A DNA stretch of 64,000 nucleotides from Paenibacillus illinoisensis NBRC 15959 (GTDB taxonomy: Bacteria; Bacillota; Bacilli; Paenibacillales; Paenibacillaceae), in the NCBI RefSeq assembly GCF_004000925.1, contig NZ_BIME01000004.1, forward strand, positions 372,001 through 436,000, written 5' to 3'. Below are positions 43,260-53,173 of the stretch, in pieces. Within the stretch, counting starts at the first letter, position 1, and each line of letters opens with the position of its first letter. Both the position numbers and the translations under genes were made by a program. The notes below the pieces were generated by a model. It did no database searches. It saw nothing but the letters and a program-made list of their open reading frames with translations, and was not told the DNA's origin.

Positions 43260-43577
43260 GTGGAAGGCCAAGATTTACGGATGTGTCCGCGTTTTGAGAC
43301 GGCATTCTCGTTTTTGGGCAAACGCTGGAACGGTCTGATTATTCAAACGTTGATGAGTGGGTCTAAGCGATTCAAGGATATTTCCAACCTGATTCCGTCG
43401 ATGAGTGACAAGATGTTATCTGAACGGATGAAGGATTTGGAGAGTGAAGGTATTCTGATTCGTCATGTTTATCCCGAGACGCCGGTTCGTATTGAATACG
43501 AGCTAACAGAAAAAGGGAAAGCTTTGCAGCCTGTAATGAACCAAATTCAGGATTGGGCAGAGCAATGGGTAGATTAA
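43260..43577 (+). CDS. HxlR-family (DUF24) regulator
   Basis: The 105-residue winged-helix protein has the HxlR core: RMCPRFETAFSFLGKRWNGLIIQTLM, RFKDISNLIPSMSDKMLSER and ESEGILIRHVYPETPVRIEYELTEKG. The conserved N-terminal Cys (M-C-P) is the redox-sensing residue of YodB/CatR-type members. The start is GTG 43260, with AGAGGTG 6-7 nt upstream. Upstream lies the imperfect dyad ACTAAC-TAAAT-GTAAGT (near 43216-43232), which could be its own operator. It is monocistronic, and no regulated enzyme gene is adjacent. Confidence 0.88.
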   Translation: MEGQDLRMCPRFETAFSFLGKRWNGLIIQTLMSGSKRFKDISNLIPSMSDKMLSERMKDLESEGILIRHVYPETPVRIEYELTEKGKALQPVMNQIQDWAEQWVD

Positions 43578-43623
43578 ACGATTCATATGTCCAGGCTCAA
43601 TGATGTGACCTGACAACAGAGAG

Positions 43624-43654
43624 CTCTTGATTTCGCTGAAATCAGGAGTTTTTT
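43624..43654 (+). terminator. Terminator of the HxlR gene
   Basis: CTCTTGATTT and AAATCAGGAG pair with one G-T, followed by six T. Confidence 0.85.
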
Positions 43655-43779
43655 GTCTTATATGCTTAATCAGTCATCACGGCTTGTCTGTTCAATATAT
43701 AGGAATGTAGAAAGAAACCACCTTTTTCCTGCAGGCCTTGCACATATTGACAGAAGTTATAGTATAATTTAAGAAAAAT

Positions 43780-43793
43780 GGCCGCAGGCGGCC
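43780..43793. repeat. Perfect GC palindrome in the leader of the 43815 gene
   Basis: GGCCGC-AG-GCGGCC, about 12 nt after a TATAAT (43763-43768) and 9 nt before the AGGAGG site. It could form a 5' hairpin. Confidence 0.4.
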
Positions 43794-43814
43794 GGAGCGA
43801 GGAGGCCACTTGTC

Positions 43815-44543
43815 ATGAGAGAAGAAAGCTTATCCCGTGAAGTACGCTACGGCAAGCAAGATATTTCTGAACTTGAGAGCGCATCCATTCAGGTTCATCT
43901 GATTTACAAAAAAGCTGCGGAACTGTTTAAATATTATGTTAATCCCCGCGTGGGTAACCCGGACCCAGGGGAAGCATCTACACTTGGAAACAGCACCGGG
44001 CAGGAACTGGCTCCGGTTGTCCTGCAAAAGTGGATTCAGACATCGTCAGGCTGGAAATGCATTGGTTGTGAATTAAAATACCCGGGATCTGTGCAGGATA
44101 AGCTGGATGATGATTTTCCACGTGGTCAGCTTATTGGAACTGCCGGGAAACGAAGATATGTGAAACCCGAAATGCTAATTCAAGCCATTGTATGGTCTCA
44201 ATATGAAAAAATCAGGCTGCTGGCACCATGGCTTGGTGATGAAGCTTTTTATACCACACAAGAGCTGGATGTCATCGCCCGGTACATTGTACCGACATAC
44301 TTCTCAGAACGTCCCCTGCATGAGCAGGGCAAGCTCTTCAAGATTCACCATCCGTACAGTCAGATCCCGCTGTATCAGGAATACGTAACAGCTCCTACAT
44401 TCTGTGTACAGATGGATGGAGAGCTGCTCGAAGGGCGACTTTTGACAGGTGTATATGTGTCGGAGGAACAGTTCCATGGGCTTAATCCGTACCTGAAGAA
44501 TGGAGACGGGGGCCGGACTTATATGCAGGCTTGTGTTCAATAG
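43815..44543 (+). CDS. Unrecognised cytosolic protein (242 residues)
   Basis: No family is recognised. It has no signal or membrane segment. A W-x-C-I-G-C pair (SSGWKCIGCELKYPG) around residue 80 is the only cysteine motif. A helix-rich part follows (RRYVKPEMLIQAIVWSQYEK, RLLAPWLGDEAFYTTQEL), and the C-terminus has FCVQMDGELLEGRLLTGVYV. A strong AGGAGG precedes the ATG at 43815. The gene is flanked by terminators on both sides, so it is an independent unit. The good ribosome site and normal codon use argue that it is real. Confidence 0.65.
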   Translation: MREESLSREVRYGKQDISELESASIQVHLIYKKAAELFKYYVNPRVGNPDPGEASTLGNSTGQELAPVVLQKWIQTSSGWKCIGCELKYPGSVQDKLDDDFPRGQLIGTAGKRRYVKPEMLIQAIVWSQYEKIRLLAPWLGDEAFYTTQELDVIARYIVPTYFSERPLHEQGKLFKIHHPYSQIPLYQEYVTAPTFCVQMDGELLEGRLLTGVYVSEEQFHGLNPYLKNGDGGRTYMQACVQ

Positions 44544-44582
44544 AGGGTAAATAAATATAAGGGTTGAACGATCCGAACGAAG

Positions 44583-44600
44583 GAGCCCGCAAGCGGGCTC
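44583..44600 (+). terminator. Terminator after the 43815 gene
   Basis: GAGCCCGC-AA-GCGGGCTC, a perfect 8-bp stem, followed by TTTG. Confidence 0.75.
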
Positions 44601-44726
44601 TTTGTGCTGCAGGAAGGAATATGGAAGAAAAGTAACGGCATTGACACTTTTTTTGGATGAATATTGTGCCATAATAGAGGTTATGGACAACAGGGTGAAG
44701 ATTTTACGCAGGGTGGTGTTACCGAC

Positions 44727-45437
44727 ATGATGAAGAAGTTCCCCGGTTACATCGGTTTATGTTTGCTTATCATGGCAATTCTAGCCGGATGTACAGAGAC
44801 ACAGCCTTCTGAACAGCCGGTGGTCAAGGAGACCGATACTTCCAATACCATTACCGTTGCTGTCGATGGAAGCACTTTTTTGCCTGATGCAACGAAGTCG
44901 ATCAAGAGGGATTTTAGTGAAGGACTCACGCTTAAGAAGGCGCTATTGAACAGTGGTCTGGTTGATTTTACGGCCGACGGCAAGCGGATTCAATCCGTAG
45001 GGGAAGTTTCACTTGATTCCTCGCTAAGCTGGGCAGTTAAGCTAAACGGCAAGGATATTGATCCGGAAAACTGGGGCATGGAGCTTCATGCCAAGGATGA
45101 AGTGATCATTTATGTAAAAGCCGCCGACAGTACAGGAGAAGGTGTTGCATATCAGACAACCCTGCTCAAGATCAGCGGCGGCAATATTATGCCAGACCTT
45201 AATCGTCAATATGCGGGTGTCTATATCCAGGAGTGCACGGTTCGGGATGTACTTAAGTCCAGCGGCATCGTCAGAATGTCGGAAAACAACAAATACGTCG
45301 TTTCGGTTGAAAATGTTGTTCCTCGCATGAATCAGCGTTGGGTGATCATGGTGAATGATAAGGAACTGATGGAAAATGGTTTGGATATGAAGTTGAATCC
45401 ACGGGATGCGGTTAAATTACAGTTAACGGCATCTTAA
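44727..45437 (+). CDS. Lipoprotein with two DUF4430-like repeats
   Basis: A signal peptide ends in the lipobox ILAGC (lipidated Cys at residue 22). The mature protein holds two similar ~85-residue units: FSEGLTLKKALLNSGLVDF...SLSWAVKLNGKDI...ELHAKDEVIIYVKA, and CTVRDVLKSSGIVRM...NQRWVIMVNDKEL...LNPRDAVKLQLTA. The pattern (induced repetition, W-x-V-x-L/V-N-x-K-x-L, then an acidic D-x-V) matches DUF4430/transcobalamin-like domains, which bind small ligands or proteins at the surface. The ATG at 44727 is chosen for the signal peptide; the longer frame from 44664 is rejected. Function is unknown. Confidence 0.75.
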   Translation: MMKKFPGYIGLCLLIMAILAGCTETQPSEQPVVKETDTSNTITVAVDGSTFLPDATKSIKRDFSEGLTLKKALLNSGLVDFTADGKRIQSVGEVSLDSSLSWAVKLNGKDIDPENWGMELHAKDEVIIYVKAADSTGEGVAYQTTLLKISGGNIMPDLNRQYAGVYIQECTVRDVLKSSGIVRMSENNKYVVSVENVVPRMNQRWVIMVNDKELMENGLDMKLNPRDAVKLQLTAS

Positions 45438-45447
45438 ACATAATTAT

Positions 45448-45482
45448 AAAGCCCGGACCTCTGCAGGAGGACGGGCTTTTTT
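45448..45482 (+). terminator. Terminator after the lipoprotein gene
   Basis: AAAGCCCG and CGGGCTTT, with inner CTC/GAG pairing and six T. Confidence 0.85.
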
Positions 45483-45540
45483 CATGTCACGTATAGATTA
45501 AGCTTAGTACCGAAAGGTGATGACTTCAAGCACGTAATGC

Positions 45541-46257
45541 TTAGATGCGGCAGATCTCGTTGGGACATAATTCACAATGACAGATGCCTTGGAGCATCTT
45601 CAGGTCCTTAATAACAATCATGCCGTTATCATATTCAATAGCATCTTTTTTGCGCAAATCGCTAAGCATGCGGTTCACACTTTCGCGGGTAGCTCCAATC
45701 ATGTTGGACAGATCCGTGTGGGTAATTTTTTTATGAATAATCACGTGATCGCCGTGGGGCTCGCCATAAGAATTGGACAATCGGATCAAGGTGGAACAGA
45801 GCGCACCAGGTTTACCGTATAACATCAGGTCACGGAACTTGGTTTGGGTTAAGCGGTGATGTATGCCCATCCATTTCATAAAGTCAATGGCGAAGTCACA
45901 GTGCTGACAGATCAGCATCTCCAGGTCTTTGTGCTCCAGTACACCGATTTCACTGTCTTCCAGCACTTCCGCCGAGAACGTATGCTTGGAACCGAAGAAC
46001 GGATCTGCCTGACCAATCATATCACCGGACTGGTACATGTACATGATAAGCTCTTTGCCTTCATCCGTTGATTTGGTGATCTGGGCACGGCCCCTTTTCA
46101 TATAATAAAGTTTGTCGGACACATCACCTTCCCAATACAGGTGGGTCCCTTCAGGATAGGTACGGTCTTTCATGGTTACGAGCAGATGATTGAAATTCAC
46201 TTCCGAGAAACAGTTGGTATTGCCGCGTTTTTCCATGACACTCAGTTGTTCTCTCAT
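45541..46257 (-). CDS. fnr: Fnr, anaerobic Crp/Fnr-family regulator (Bacillus type)
   Basis: The cNMP-binding-like domain spans residues ~15-130 (GTHLYWEGDVSDKLYYMKRG). The Crp-type helix-turn-helix is at about 175-210 (HTDLSNMIGATRESVNRMLSDL). The C-terminal tail holds Cys226, Cys228, Cys231 and Cys236 (CHCELCPNEIC), the position of the oxygen-sensitive Fe-S cluster in B. subtilis Fnr, which is also 238 residues long. E. coli FNR has its cysteines at the N-terminus instead. ATG 46257 is used (GGGGAGA 7 nt upstream). The next operons on the other strand, adhE and pflBA, carry FNR boxes, so this is their likely activator. Confidence 0.93.
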   Translation of the reverse strand: MREQLSVMEKRGNTNCFSEVNFNHLLVTMKDRTYPEGTHLYWEGDVSDKLYYMKRGRAQITKSTDEGKELIMYMYQSGDMIGQADPFFGSKHTFSAEVLEDSEIGVLEHKDLEMLICQHCDFAIDFMKWMGIHHRLTQTKFRDLMLYGKPGALCSTLIRLSNSYGEPHGDHVIIHKKITHTDLSNMIGATRESVNRMLSDLRKKDAIEYDNGMIVIKDLKMLQGICHCELCPNEICRI

Positions 46258-46466
46258 AAGTCTATCTCCCCTTTGTATCCACCGGAGGGGATTACATGCA
46301 GTCCGCACTCCGTGGTTCGCCGCAACCGTTACCGTCCTGATTAGGGCCATCTCCGCCGGGGAGGACGGTACAAATTGCGGTGGTTCAATTTTTAAGTTCA
46401 GTATATACCTAATCTTACCGTTTGAGGGGCATGGAAAGGGGGCAAAAATGGCGAAATTTCAAACAT

Positions 46467-46482
46467 TGTGATTAAATTCACT
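46467..46482. promoter_or_regulatory. FNR box (one mismatch)
   Basis: TGTGATTAAATTCACT against TGTGA-N6-TCACA. It lies between fnr and adhE, 210 bp before the fnr start, and may mediate autoregulation. Confidence 0.5.
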
Positions 46483-46586
46483 TTAGAGAGGGAAGGCTGC
46501 ATTTGACAGCTATATAGTTTAAACTAGGAAGTGAAAATGACCTGTGGAAGGAACTCCAAAAAACTTAAATTAAATTTGTTATACTT

Positions 46587-46602
46587 TGTGAAAATAATCA
46601 CA
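46587..46602 (+). promoter_or_regulatory. FNR box of adhE
   Basis: TGTGAAAATAATCACA is a perfect TGTGA-N6-TCACA site. It is centred at 46594.5, 41.5 bp before the start point (46636) predicted from TACGAT at 46624-46629, the class II activator position. Confidence 0.75.
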
Positions 46603-46690
46603 TAATTAACCTTTTCGACATGTTACGATGTGTACGTAAAGAAGAGAGACAAACCAAAAACCAATACGAACCTTTAGGAGGATGAGGGAG

Positions 46691-49303
46691 ATGGCTGTAA
46701 AGAACGAAGTCGCCCCAGCAAAAGAACCGACAGCAGGTCAGTATATTCAAACGTTAATTGACAAAGCGAATAAAGCACACGCAGCATTCATGTCCATGGA
46801 TCAAAAACAGATTGACCGCATCGTGCAAGCCATGGCACTGGCAGGTCTGGACAAACACATGATGCTTGCCAAAATGGCGGTGGAAGAAACAGGCCGCGGA
46901 GTGTATGAAGATAAAATCACCAAAAATATCTTTGCAACAGAATATGTGTATCACAGCATCAAATATGACAAAACCGTAGGTGTAATTGAAGATAACGAGT
47001 ACGAGAGCTTCCAGAAAATAGCGGAGCCAGTCGGCATTATCATGGGGATTACCCCGGTGACCAATCCGACATCCACCACGATGTTCAAAGCGTTGATTTC
47101 CATCAAAACACGTAACCCGATCATCTTTGGTTTCCACCCCTCAGCTCAGAACTGCAGCCGCGAAGCCGCCAAAATTCTGCTTGAAGCCGCGGTGAAGCAT
47201 GGTGCTCCGGCCGACTGTATCCAGTGGATTGATGATCCTTCCATGGACCGCACGAATGCACTGATGAATCATAACGATGTGGCGCTCATTCTGGCGACAG
47301 GTGGATCAGCAATGGTACGCGCAGCGTACAGCTGTGGTAAACCGGCACTCGGCGTGGGACCAGGGAACGTACCTTGCTTTATCGAGAAAACGGCAGATAT
47401 CAATCAGGCTGTAACGGATCTGATCTTGTCCAAGTCATTCGACAACGGTATGATCTGCGCATCCGAGCAAGCGGTCATCATCGAAGAACCGATCTTCGAT
47501 CAGGTGAAAAAGAAAATGATTGCGAACGGTTGTTATTTTGTCAACAAGGATGAAGCTGCCAAATTGACAGCAGGTGCCATCAATGCGGAGAAATGTGCGG
47601 TTAACCCGGCGATTGTCGGTCAATCGGCAGTAACCATTGCGCAAATGTGTGGTATCGAGGTTCCGGCTGGCACCAAAATTCTTGTAGCAGAGATTGAAGG
47701 TGTCGGCACCAAGTTCCCGCTGTCTGCAGAGAAATTAAGTCCGGTACTGGCTTGTTACAAAGTAAAAACGGCAGCTGAAGGGATTGAGCGTGCTGCGGAA
47801 GTGGTTGCCTTTGGCGGCATGGGTCACTCCTCTGTTATTCACTCGAATAACGAAGAAGTGATAAGCAAATTTGCGGATCGTCTTCAAACAGGGCGGATTA
47901 TCGTGAATTCGCCATCCACACACGGCGCCATTGGGGACATCTACAACACAAACATGCCGTCATTGACCCTGGGATGCGGTTCATATGGCCGTAACTCGAC
48001 CTCATCGAATGTCACTGCCGTCAACTTAATCAATGTGAAAAGGGTGGCTCGCCGTACCGTGAATATGCAATGGTTCAAAGTGCCAAACAAAGTGTACTTC
48101 GAAAAAGGAGCAACGCAGTATCTGGCCAAAATGCCTGATATTACTCGCGTAGCCATCGTTACGGATGCCATGATGGTCAAACTGGGCTATGTGGAAAAAG
48201 TGGAGCATTATCTGCGTCAACGCCAAATGCCAGTAGCAATCGAAGTATTCTCGGATGTAGAGCCCGATCCATCAACAACAACGGTAGACCGCGGTACAGA
48301 AATGATGCGCCGCTTCCAGCCTGACTGCATTATCGCTCTTGGTGGTGGATCACCAATGGACGCTGCCAAAGCCATGTGGTTGTTCTACGAATATCCGGAC
48401 ACGGACTTCAACGATCTGAAGCAAAAATTCATGGATATCCGTAAACGGATCTATAAATACCCACGCCTTGGATCAAAAGCAAAATTCGTAGCGATTCCGA
48501 CAACATCGGGTACAGGATCGGAAGTAACATCGTTTGCCGTAATCACAGATAAAAATCTGGGCAACACCAAATATCCACTGGCAGACTATGAGCTTACACC
48601 GGATGTAGCCATCGTAGACCCTGAATTCGTCTATTCACTGCCGAAAACAGCGGTTGCAGATACAGGTATGGACGTACTGACTCATGCCATTGAAGCTTAT
48701 GTATCGGTTATGGCAAATGATTACACGGATGGTCTGGCGATCAAAGCTATCCAGCTGGTATTCCAATACCTGGAGCAATCGGCGCTGCAAGGTGACAAAC
48801 TGGCACGTGAGAAAATGCATAATGCTTCGACGATTGCCGGTATGGCTTTTGCTAACGCGTTCCTGGGGATTAACCACAGCTTGGCGCACAAATGGGGCGG
48901 ACAGTATCACACCGCACATGGACGTACCAATGCAATCCTGATGCCGCACGTCATTCGTTACAACGCGAAAAAACCAACCAAATTTGCATCATTCCCGAAA
49001 TATTCGCACTTTGTGGCAGATGAGCGGTATGCGGAAATTGCCCGGATTCTGGGATTGCCTGCACGTACTACAGAAGAAGGGGTGAACAGCCTCATCAATG
49101 CAATTCGCAAACTGAACAAAACACTCGGTATTGAGGAATCGTTCCAGGAAATCGGATTCGATGCCAAGGATTTTGAAGCTCATGTAGATTACCTGGCCGA
49201 TCGTGCTTTCGAAGACCAATGTACAACCGCCAATCCGAAACTGCCGCTGGTGACTGAACTGGCAGACGTTTACCGCAATGCCTTCTACGGACGGTTTGAA
49301 TAA
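46691..49303 (+). CDS. adhE: Bifunctional acetaldehyde-CoA/alcohol dehydrogenase
   Basis: The 870-residue fusion converts acetyl-CoA to ethanol with two NADH. Residues ~10-440 are the aldehyde dehydrogenase half, with [20 protein letters not shown] and the catalytic Cys in [11 protein letters not shown]. Residues ~465-865 are the iron-dependent alcohol dehydrogenase half: [30 protein letters not shown], and metal ligands in [22 protein letters not shown] and HTAHGRTNA. Length and domain order are normal. ATG 46691 is chosen (AGGAGG ~10 nt upstream) over ATG 46682. FNR control is likely from the upstream box. With PflB/PflA it makes the mixed-acid/ethanol fermentation route. Confidence 0.97.
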   Translation: MAVKNEVAPAKEPTAGQYIQTLIDKANKAHAAFMSMDQKQIDRIVQAMALAGLDKHMMLAKMAVEETGRGVYEDKITKNIFATEYVYHSIKYDKTVGVIEDNEYESFQKIAEPVGIIMGITPVTNPTSTTMFKALISIKTRNPIIFGFHPSAQNCSREAAKILLEAAVKHGAPADCIQWIDDPSMDRTNALMNHNDVALILATGGSAMVRAAYSCGKPALGVGPGNVPCFIEKTADINQAVTDLILSKSFDNGMICASEQAVIIEEPIFDQVKKKMIANGCYFVNKDEAAKLTAGAINAEKCAVNPAIVGQSAVTIAQMCGIEVPAGTKILVAEIEGVGTKFPLSAEKLSPVLACYKVKTAAEGIERAAEVVAFGGMGHSSVIHSNNEEVISKFADRLQTGRIIVNSPSTHGAIGDIYNTNMPSLTLGCGSYGRNSTSSNVTAVNLINVKRVARRTVNMQWFKVPNKVYFEKGATQYLAKMPDITRVAIVTDAMMVKLGYVEKVEHYLRQRQMPVAIEVFSDVEPDPSTTTVDRGTEMMRRFQPDCIIALGGGSPMDAAKAMWLFYEYPDTDFNDLKQKFMDIRKRIYKYPRLGSKAKFVAIPTTSGTGSEVTSFAVITDKNLGNTKYPLADYELTPDVAIVDPEFVYSLPKTAVADTGMDVLTHAIEAYVSVMANDYTDGLAIKAIQLVFQYLEQSALQGDKLAREKMHNASTIAGMAFANAFLGINHSLAHKWGGQYHTAHGRTNAILMPHVIRYNAKKPTKFASFPKYSHFVADERYAEIARILGLPARTTEEGVNSLINAIRKLNKTLGIEESFQEIGFDAKDFEAHVDYLADRAFEDQCTTANPKLPLVTELADVYRNAFYGRFE

Positions 49304-49328
49304 ACAATTAAAGCAACAGCAGGGTTTA

Positions 49329-49379
49329 GGCAATAGGTTCAGGGTTCCCCGGGAGGGGAGCCCCGATTGCCGTCTTTTT
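49329..49379 (+). terminator. Terminator of adhE
   Basis: Outer arms GGCAAT/ATTGCC and inner GGGTTCCCC/GGGGAGCCC form a two-part stem followed by TTTTT. Confidence 0.8.
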
Positions 49380-49452
49380 GTCGATGACGGAATCCTTTGG
49401 GGATCCGTTGAACGGTTTGGTATTCACACAATAACGGAGAGGACAGAAAAAA

Positions 49453-49541
49453 CTGAAGAAGCGAAGCGCTCGCCTTTATCAATGGATTTTCCCAATTAGA
49501 ATAAGAAATGAAAAAAATCCAGTGATAACAGCGATCGGAAG
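49453..49541 (+). repeat. Dispersed structured repeat, copy C
   Basis: It starts CTGAAGAAGCGAAGCG and ends GATAACAGCGATCGGAAG. TTATCAATGGATTTT pairs with AAAATCCAGTGATAA. Two further positions differ from copy A on both sides of the stem. The inner hairpin is weaker than in A and B. It lies before the pflB promoter. Confidence 0.8.
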
Positions 49542-49629
49542 TTGTTCTGGCCCGCGCAGTGGCTAAGTGTGAATAATTATGGGGTTCACCATGATCCTGC
49601 AATGGTGGAGTGAGGAAGTTCACTAACTT

Positions 49630-49645
49630 TGTGATAAAAATCACA
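49630..49645 (+). promoter_or_regulatory. FNR box 1 of pflB
   Basis: TGTGATAAAAATCACA, perfect. It is centred at 49637.5, 41.5 bp before the start (49679) predicted from TATACT at 49667-49672. Confidence 0.8.
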
Positions 49646-49666
49646 GATGGTGAAACCCGCAAGACG

Positions 49667-49672
49667 TATACT
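49667..49672 (+). promoter_or_regulatory. pflB -10 element
   Basis: TATACT, placed correctly for class II activation by the FNR box at 49630. Confidence 0.65.
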
Positions 49673-49741
49673 GAAAATGTAAGAAAAACATCCATCCCGC
49701 GGTTCCGGTTCCCATGTAGAGAGAACGTGTTCCGGCTGATA

Positions 49742-49757
49742 TGTGAAAAAGTTCACA
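49742..49757 (+). promoter_or_regulatory. FNR box 2 of pflB
   Basis: TGTGAAAAAGTTCACA, perfect. It lies about 70 bp downstream of the predicted start point, so it could dampen that promoter or serve a second one. Confidence 0.7.
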
Positions 49758-49841
49758 TTAATCGCGGCTCTGGGCACAGATGAGACGATTTTGCTGCACC
49801 CTGTCATGTGTCCGGAAATCCAAATTTGTGGAGGGATTACT

Positions 49842-52100
49842 ATGTCGGTGATCGAAAAAGACGTAAAACAACAAACAGGCTGGAGAAACTTTACGAAAGG
49901 CACATGGACCAAATCCGTGGATGTGAATGATTTCTTGGCACATAACCTGTCTCCGTATTATGGGGATGAGTCATTTCTCGCAGGGGCAACACAGAATACG
50001 AAAGACCTGTGGGACATCGTATCCGATCTGACTAAAAAGGAACGGGACAACGGCGGCGTACTGGATGTGGACGTAAATACTCCGGCAACGATCGTGTCTC
50101 ACCAACCCGGGTATCTGGATCAATCCAAAGAGCAGATCGTCGGTGTGCAAACCGATGCTCCATTCAAACGCTCCATTCAGCCAACAGGCGGAATTCGCAT
50201 GATGATTGATGCATGTCAGGCTTACGGCTTCGAAATGCCTCAAGAAGTCATAGATATATTTACTAATATTCGCAAAACACATAATCAGGGTGTATTCGAT
50301 GCGTATACATCCGAGATGCGTGCAGCACGCAAAGCAGGTATCATTACCGGTCTGCCTGATGCTTATGGCCGCGGCCGGATCATCGGCGATTACCGCCGGG
50401 TTGCTCTGTACGGGGTGGACTTCCTGATCCGCGCCAAAAAAGGAGAACTGAACGCTCTTGAAGTGGATGTCATTGATGAAGATGTCATCCGTCTGCGTGA
50501 AGAGTTATCCGAACAAATCCGGGCTCTGCAGGAATTGAAGCAGCTGGGCGAAATGCACGGCTTTGATATCTCCCTGCCGGCTACTACAGCGAAAGAAGCG
50601 TTCCAATGGCTGTACTTCGGTTACCTGGCTGCCATCAAAGAGCAAAATGGTGCGGCCATGTCCCTTGGACGTGTATCTTCATTCCTTGACATTTACATTG
50701 AACGTGACCTGCAGGAAGGTCATCTCACCGAGGAGCAGGCTCAGGAACTGGTTGACCATTTCGTCATGAAGTTGCGGATCGTCAAATTCCTGCGTACACC
50801 GGACTACAACGAGCTCTTCAGCGGCGACCCGACATGGGTAACCGAGTCCATCGGCGGGATGTCCGTGAACGGGGAAACACGCGTAACGAAAAACAGCTTC
50901 CGTTTCCTGCACACGCTGCACAATCTGGGACCCGCACCGGAACCAAACCTGACCGTACTCTGGTCTACCAAACTTCCCGAGGCATTCAAAGAGTATTGCA
51001 GCAAAGTATCCATTGAAACCAGCTCGATCCAATATGAGAATGATGATCTGATGCGTCCAATCTACGGAGACGATTACGGGATTGCCTGCTGTGTATCGGC
51101 CATGAAGATCGGTAAACAAATGCAGTTCTTCGGCGCTCGTGCCAACCTGGCGAAAGCACTGCTGTATGCGATCAATGGTGGACGCGACGAGAAATCCGGA
51201 GCACAGGTCGGACCGGAATATCCGGCCATTACAAGCGAAGTGCTGGATTACAATGAGGTCATGAAACGGTTCAAACCGATGATGGAATGGCTGGCTAAAC
51301 TGTACATGAATACCCTTAACGTGATCCACTACATGCATGACAAATACAGTTATGAACGAATCGAGATGGCTCTGCATGACCGCGATATCGTACGCACCAT
51401 GGCCTGTGGTATTGCCGGCCTGTCCGTTGCAGCCGACTCCCTGAGTGCAATTAAATATGCAAAAGTTAAACCGATTCGTAACGAGCAAGGAATCGCCGTT
51501 GATTTTGAAATTGAAGGAGACTTCCCTTGTTACGGTAACAATGAAGACAGTGTCGACAGCATCGCGGTTGAACTGGTAGAGAGCTTCATGGGCATGATCC
51601 GCAAACATAAAGCGTACCGCAATGCCATTCCAACCCAATCTGTATTGACCATTACATCCAATGTGGTGTACGGCAAAAAAACCGGTACAACACCGGATGG
51701 ACGTAAAGCAGGCGAACCGTTTGCTCCAGGTGCCAACCCGATGCATGGACGTGACAAAAAAGGAGCTCTGGCATCCCTGGGTTCTGTAGCCAAATTGCCT
51801 TACGAACACAGCCTGGACGGTATCTCCAACACATTCTCGATTGTGCCTAAAGCACTTGGTAAAGAGTCCGATACGCGCAAATCCAATCTGGTTGCCATGA
51901 TGGACGGTTATTTCGGTCAAGGTGCTCACCATCTGAACGTGAACGTGTTCGATCGTCAGCAGTTGATTGACGCCATGGAGCATCCGGAAAATTATCCACA
52001 ATTGACCGTTAGGGTATCCGGTTATGCCGTAAACTTCATCAAATTGACGCGTGAGCAGCAGCTGGATGTCATTAACCGGACCTTCCACGGTTCGATGTAA
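49842..52100 (+). CDS. pflB: Formate acetyltransferase (pyruvate formate-lyase)
   Basis: The glycyl-radical enzyme converts pyruvate and CoA to acetyl-CoA and formate without oxygen. The active-site Cys-Cys pair lies in [15 protein letters not shown] at about residue 415. The radical-bearing Gly is in [10 protein letters not shown] near the C-terminus. At 752 residues it matches the usual ~750-760. The ATG at 49842 is used because GGAGGG precedes it and MSVIEKDV is a natural start. The upstream promoter carries FNR boxes. The activase gene follows 72 bp downstream. Confidence 0.97.
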   Translation: MSVIEKDVKQQTGWRNFTKGTWTKSVDVNDFLAHNLSPYYGDESFLAGATQNTKDLWDIVSDLTKKERDNGGVLDVDVNTPATIVSHQPGYLDQSKEQIVGVQTDAPFKRSIQPTGGIRMMIDACQAYGFEMPQEVIDIFTNIRKTHNQGVFDAYTSEMRAARKAGIITGLPDAYGRGRIIGDYRRVALYGVDFLIRAKKGELNALEVDVIDEDVIRLREELSEQIRALQELKQLGEMHGFDISLPATTAKEAFQWLYFGYLAAIKEQNGAAMSLGRVSSFLDIYIERDLQEGHLTEEQAQELVDHFVMKLRIVKFLRTPDYNELFSGDPTWVTESIGGMSVNGETRVTKNSFRFLHTLHNLGPAPEPNLTVLWSTKLPEAFKEYCSKVSIETSSIQYENDDLMRPIYGDDYGIACCVSAMKIGKQMQFFGARANLAKALLYAINGGRDEKSGAQVGPEYPAITSEVLDYNEVMKRFKPMMEWLAKLYMNTLNVIHYMHDKYSYERIEMALHDRDIVRTMACGIAGLSVAADSLSAIKYAKVKPIRNEQGIAVDFEIEGDFPCYGNNEDSVDSIAVELVESFMGMIRKHKAYRNAIPTQSVLTITSNVVYGKKTGTTPDGRKAGEPFAPGANPMHGRDKKGALASLGSVAKLPYEHSLDGISNTFSIVPKALGKESDTRKSNLVAMMDGYFGQGAHHLNVNVFDRQQLIDAMEHPENYPQLTVRVSGYAVNFIKLTREQQLDVINRTFHGSM

Positions 52101-52172
52101 TAACACGGTAAACAGGAGTAGATCACCATCATAAACGCACAGCGGATGCGGATACAGAAAGGAAGAGGCAGC

Positions 52173-52925
52173 ATGGTTAACGGACATATTCACTCACTCG
52201 AAACTTTCGGGACGGTTGACGGCCCAGGCATCCGCTTCGTGCTTTTTATGCAGGGATGTCACCTGAAATGCCAATATTGTCACAACCCGGATACATGGGC
52301 GCTTGATGGAGGCCGGGATATGAGCGTGGAGGAAGTTCTCGCTGAGATCGAGCCATACTTGACCTATTATCGCAGTTCGGGTGGCGGACTTACGGTATCG
52401 GGAGGCGAACCGACGCTGCAGGCTCATTTCGTCGGCCAGGTTTTCAAGGAAGTGAAGCGGCGCTGGGGACTGCACACCACCCTGGACAGCAACGGCTACA
52501 ATGAACCTGATCGTATTCTTGACTTGTTGGACCATACGGATCTGGTCATGCTGGATCTGAAACATATCGATGATGAAAAGCATATCAAGCTTACCGGGAA
52601 ATCCAATGAGAGAACACTTCGGATGGCCCGCTGGTTATCGGATCATGGCCGGAAAATGTGGATTCGGCACGTATACGTGCCAGGCATTCATGATGATGAA
52701 CAAGATCTGATTAATCTGGGACGCTATATCGGAACATTGAATGGTGTGGAGAAGTTTGAGATTTTACCATATCACCAGATGGGCATATACAAATGGCAGG
52801 CACTGGGAAAAGTATATCCGCTCGAAGGCGTTCCGTCTCCTACCGAAGAAGAAGTGGAACGGGCTTATCGCTTGATTGAACAGGGGCGGAAAGAAACGAC
52901 AGACACACTTGCTCGGGCAAAATGA
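52173..52925 (+). CDS. pflA: Pyruvate formate-lyase activating enzyme (radical SAM)
   Basis: The radical-SAM motif C-x3-C-x2-C reads GCHLKCQYCHN and binds the 4Fe-4S cluster that generates the 5'-deoxyadenosyl radical. VSGGEPTLQ, the SAM-binding GGE motif, follows. The enzyme places the glycyl radical on PflB. At 250 residues it is of normal size. The ATG at 52173 has GGAAGAGG upstream; the frame opens at 52146 without support. It is co-transcribed with pflB and ends at a strong terminator. Confidence 0.96.
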   Translation: MVNGHIHSLETFGTVDGPGIRFVLFMQGCHLKCQYCHNPDTWALDGGRDMSVEEVLAEIEPYLTYYRSSGGGLTVSGGEPTLQAHFVGQVFKEVKRRWGLHTTLDSNGYNEPDRILDLLDHTDLVMLDLKHIDDEKHIKLTGKSNERTLRMARWLSDHGRKMWIRHVYVPGIHDDEQDLINLGRYIGTLNGVEKFEILPYHQMGIYKWQALGKVYPLEGVPSPTEEEVERAYRLIEQGRKETTDTLARAK

Positions 52926-52985
52926 TCCATATCCATGGGTCCGATAGAAAATGAACATTCCTTAAAAATGGACCCACTCTTCAAA

Positions 52986-53022
52986 CAGTCTTTGCGACAG
53001 ACGTCGCAAGGGCTGTTTTTTG
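52986..53022 (+). terminator. Terminator of pflBA
   Basis: CAGTCTTTGCGAC and GTCGCAAGGGCTG pair over 13 bp with two G-T pairs, then TTTTTT. Confidence 0.9.
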
Positions 53023-53097
53023 TTGCATTTTACATGAGGATTACGAAAAGGCTTGTTCAGTGAAGGATTTTATCCCCTCATTGATGAATTGTCATCC

Positions 53098-53126
53098 TTA
53101 CGATGGTAGCTCCGGCTTTTTATAAT
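53098..53126 (+). promoter_or_regulatory. Predicted promoter of the NagZ operon
   Basis: TTACGA (53098-53103) and TATAAT (53121-53126) are 17 bp apart, 48 bp before the binding-protein gene. Confidence 0.5.
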
Positions 53127-53173
53127 CAGAGTGTAAAACCAAATGCGCAATATGCCGAGGAGGGTCAACGACG

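Larger units (their letters stand above)
46258..46690. other. Divergent regulatory region fnr/adhE
   Basis: About 430 bp. It contains a minus-strand TATACT (46400-46405) for fnr, an imperfect FNR box at 46467, a perfect FNR box at 46587 and the adhE -10 at 46624. No gene. Confidence 0.6.
49304..49841. other. Region between adhE and pflB
   Basis: About 540 bp holding the adhE terminator, repeat element copy C, two FNR boxes and the pflB promoter. No gene is recognised; an in-frame extension of pflB upstream to 49743 runs through the second FNR box and is not used. Confidence 0.6.

Noticed and set aside
50679..52193. Long open frame (504 codons) on the minus strand of pflB
   Set aside because: It is antisense to a gene with complete PFL motifs; the peptide is rich in His, Cys and Phe, as expected from reverse-strand reading, and has no ribosome site.
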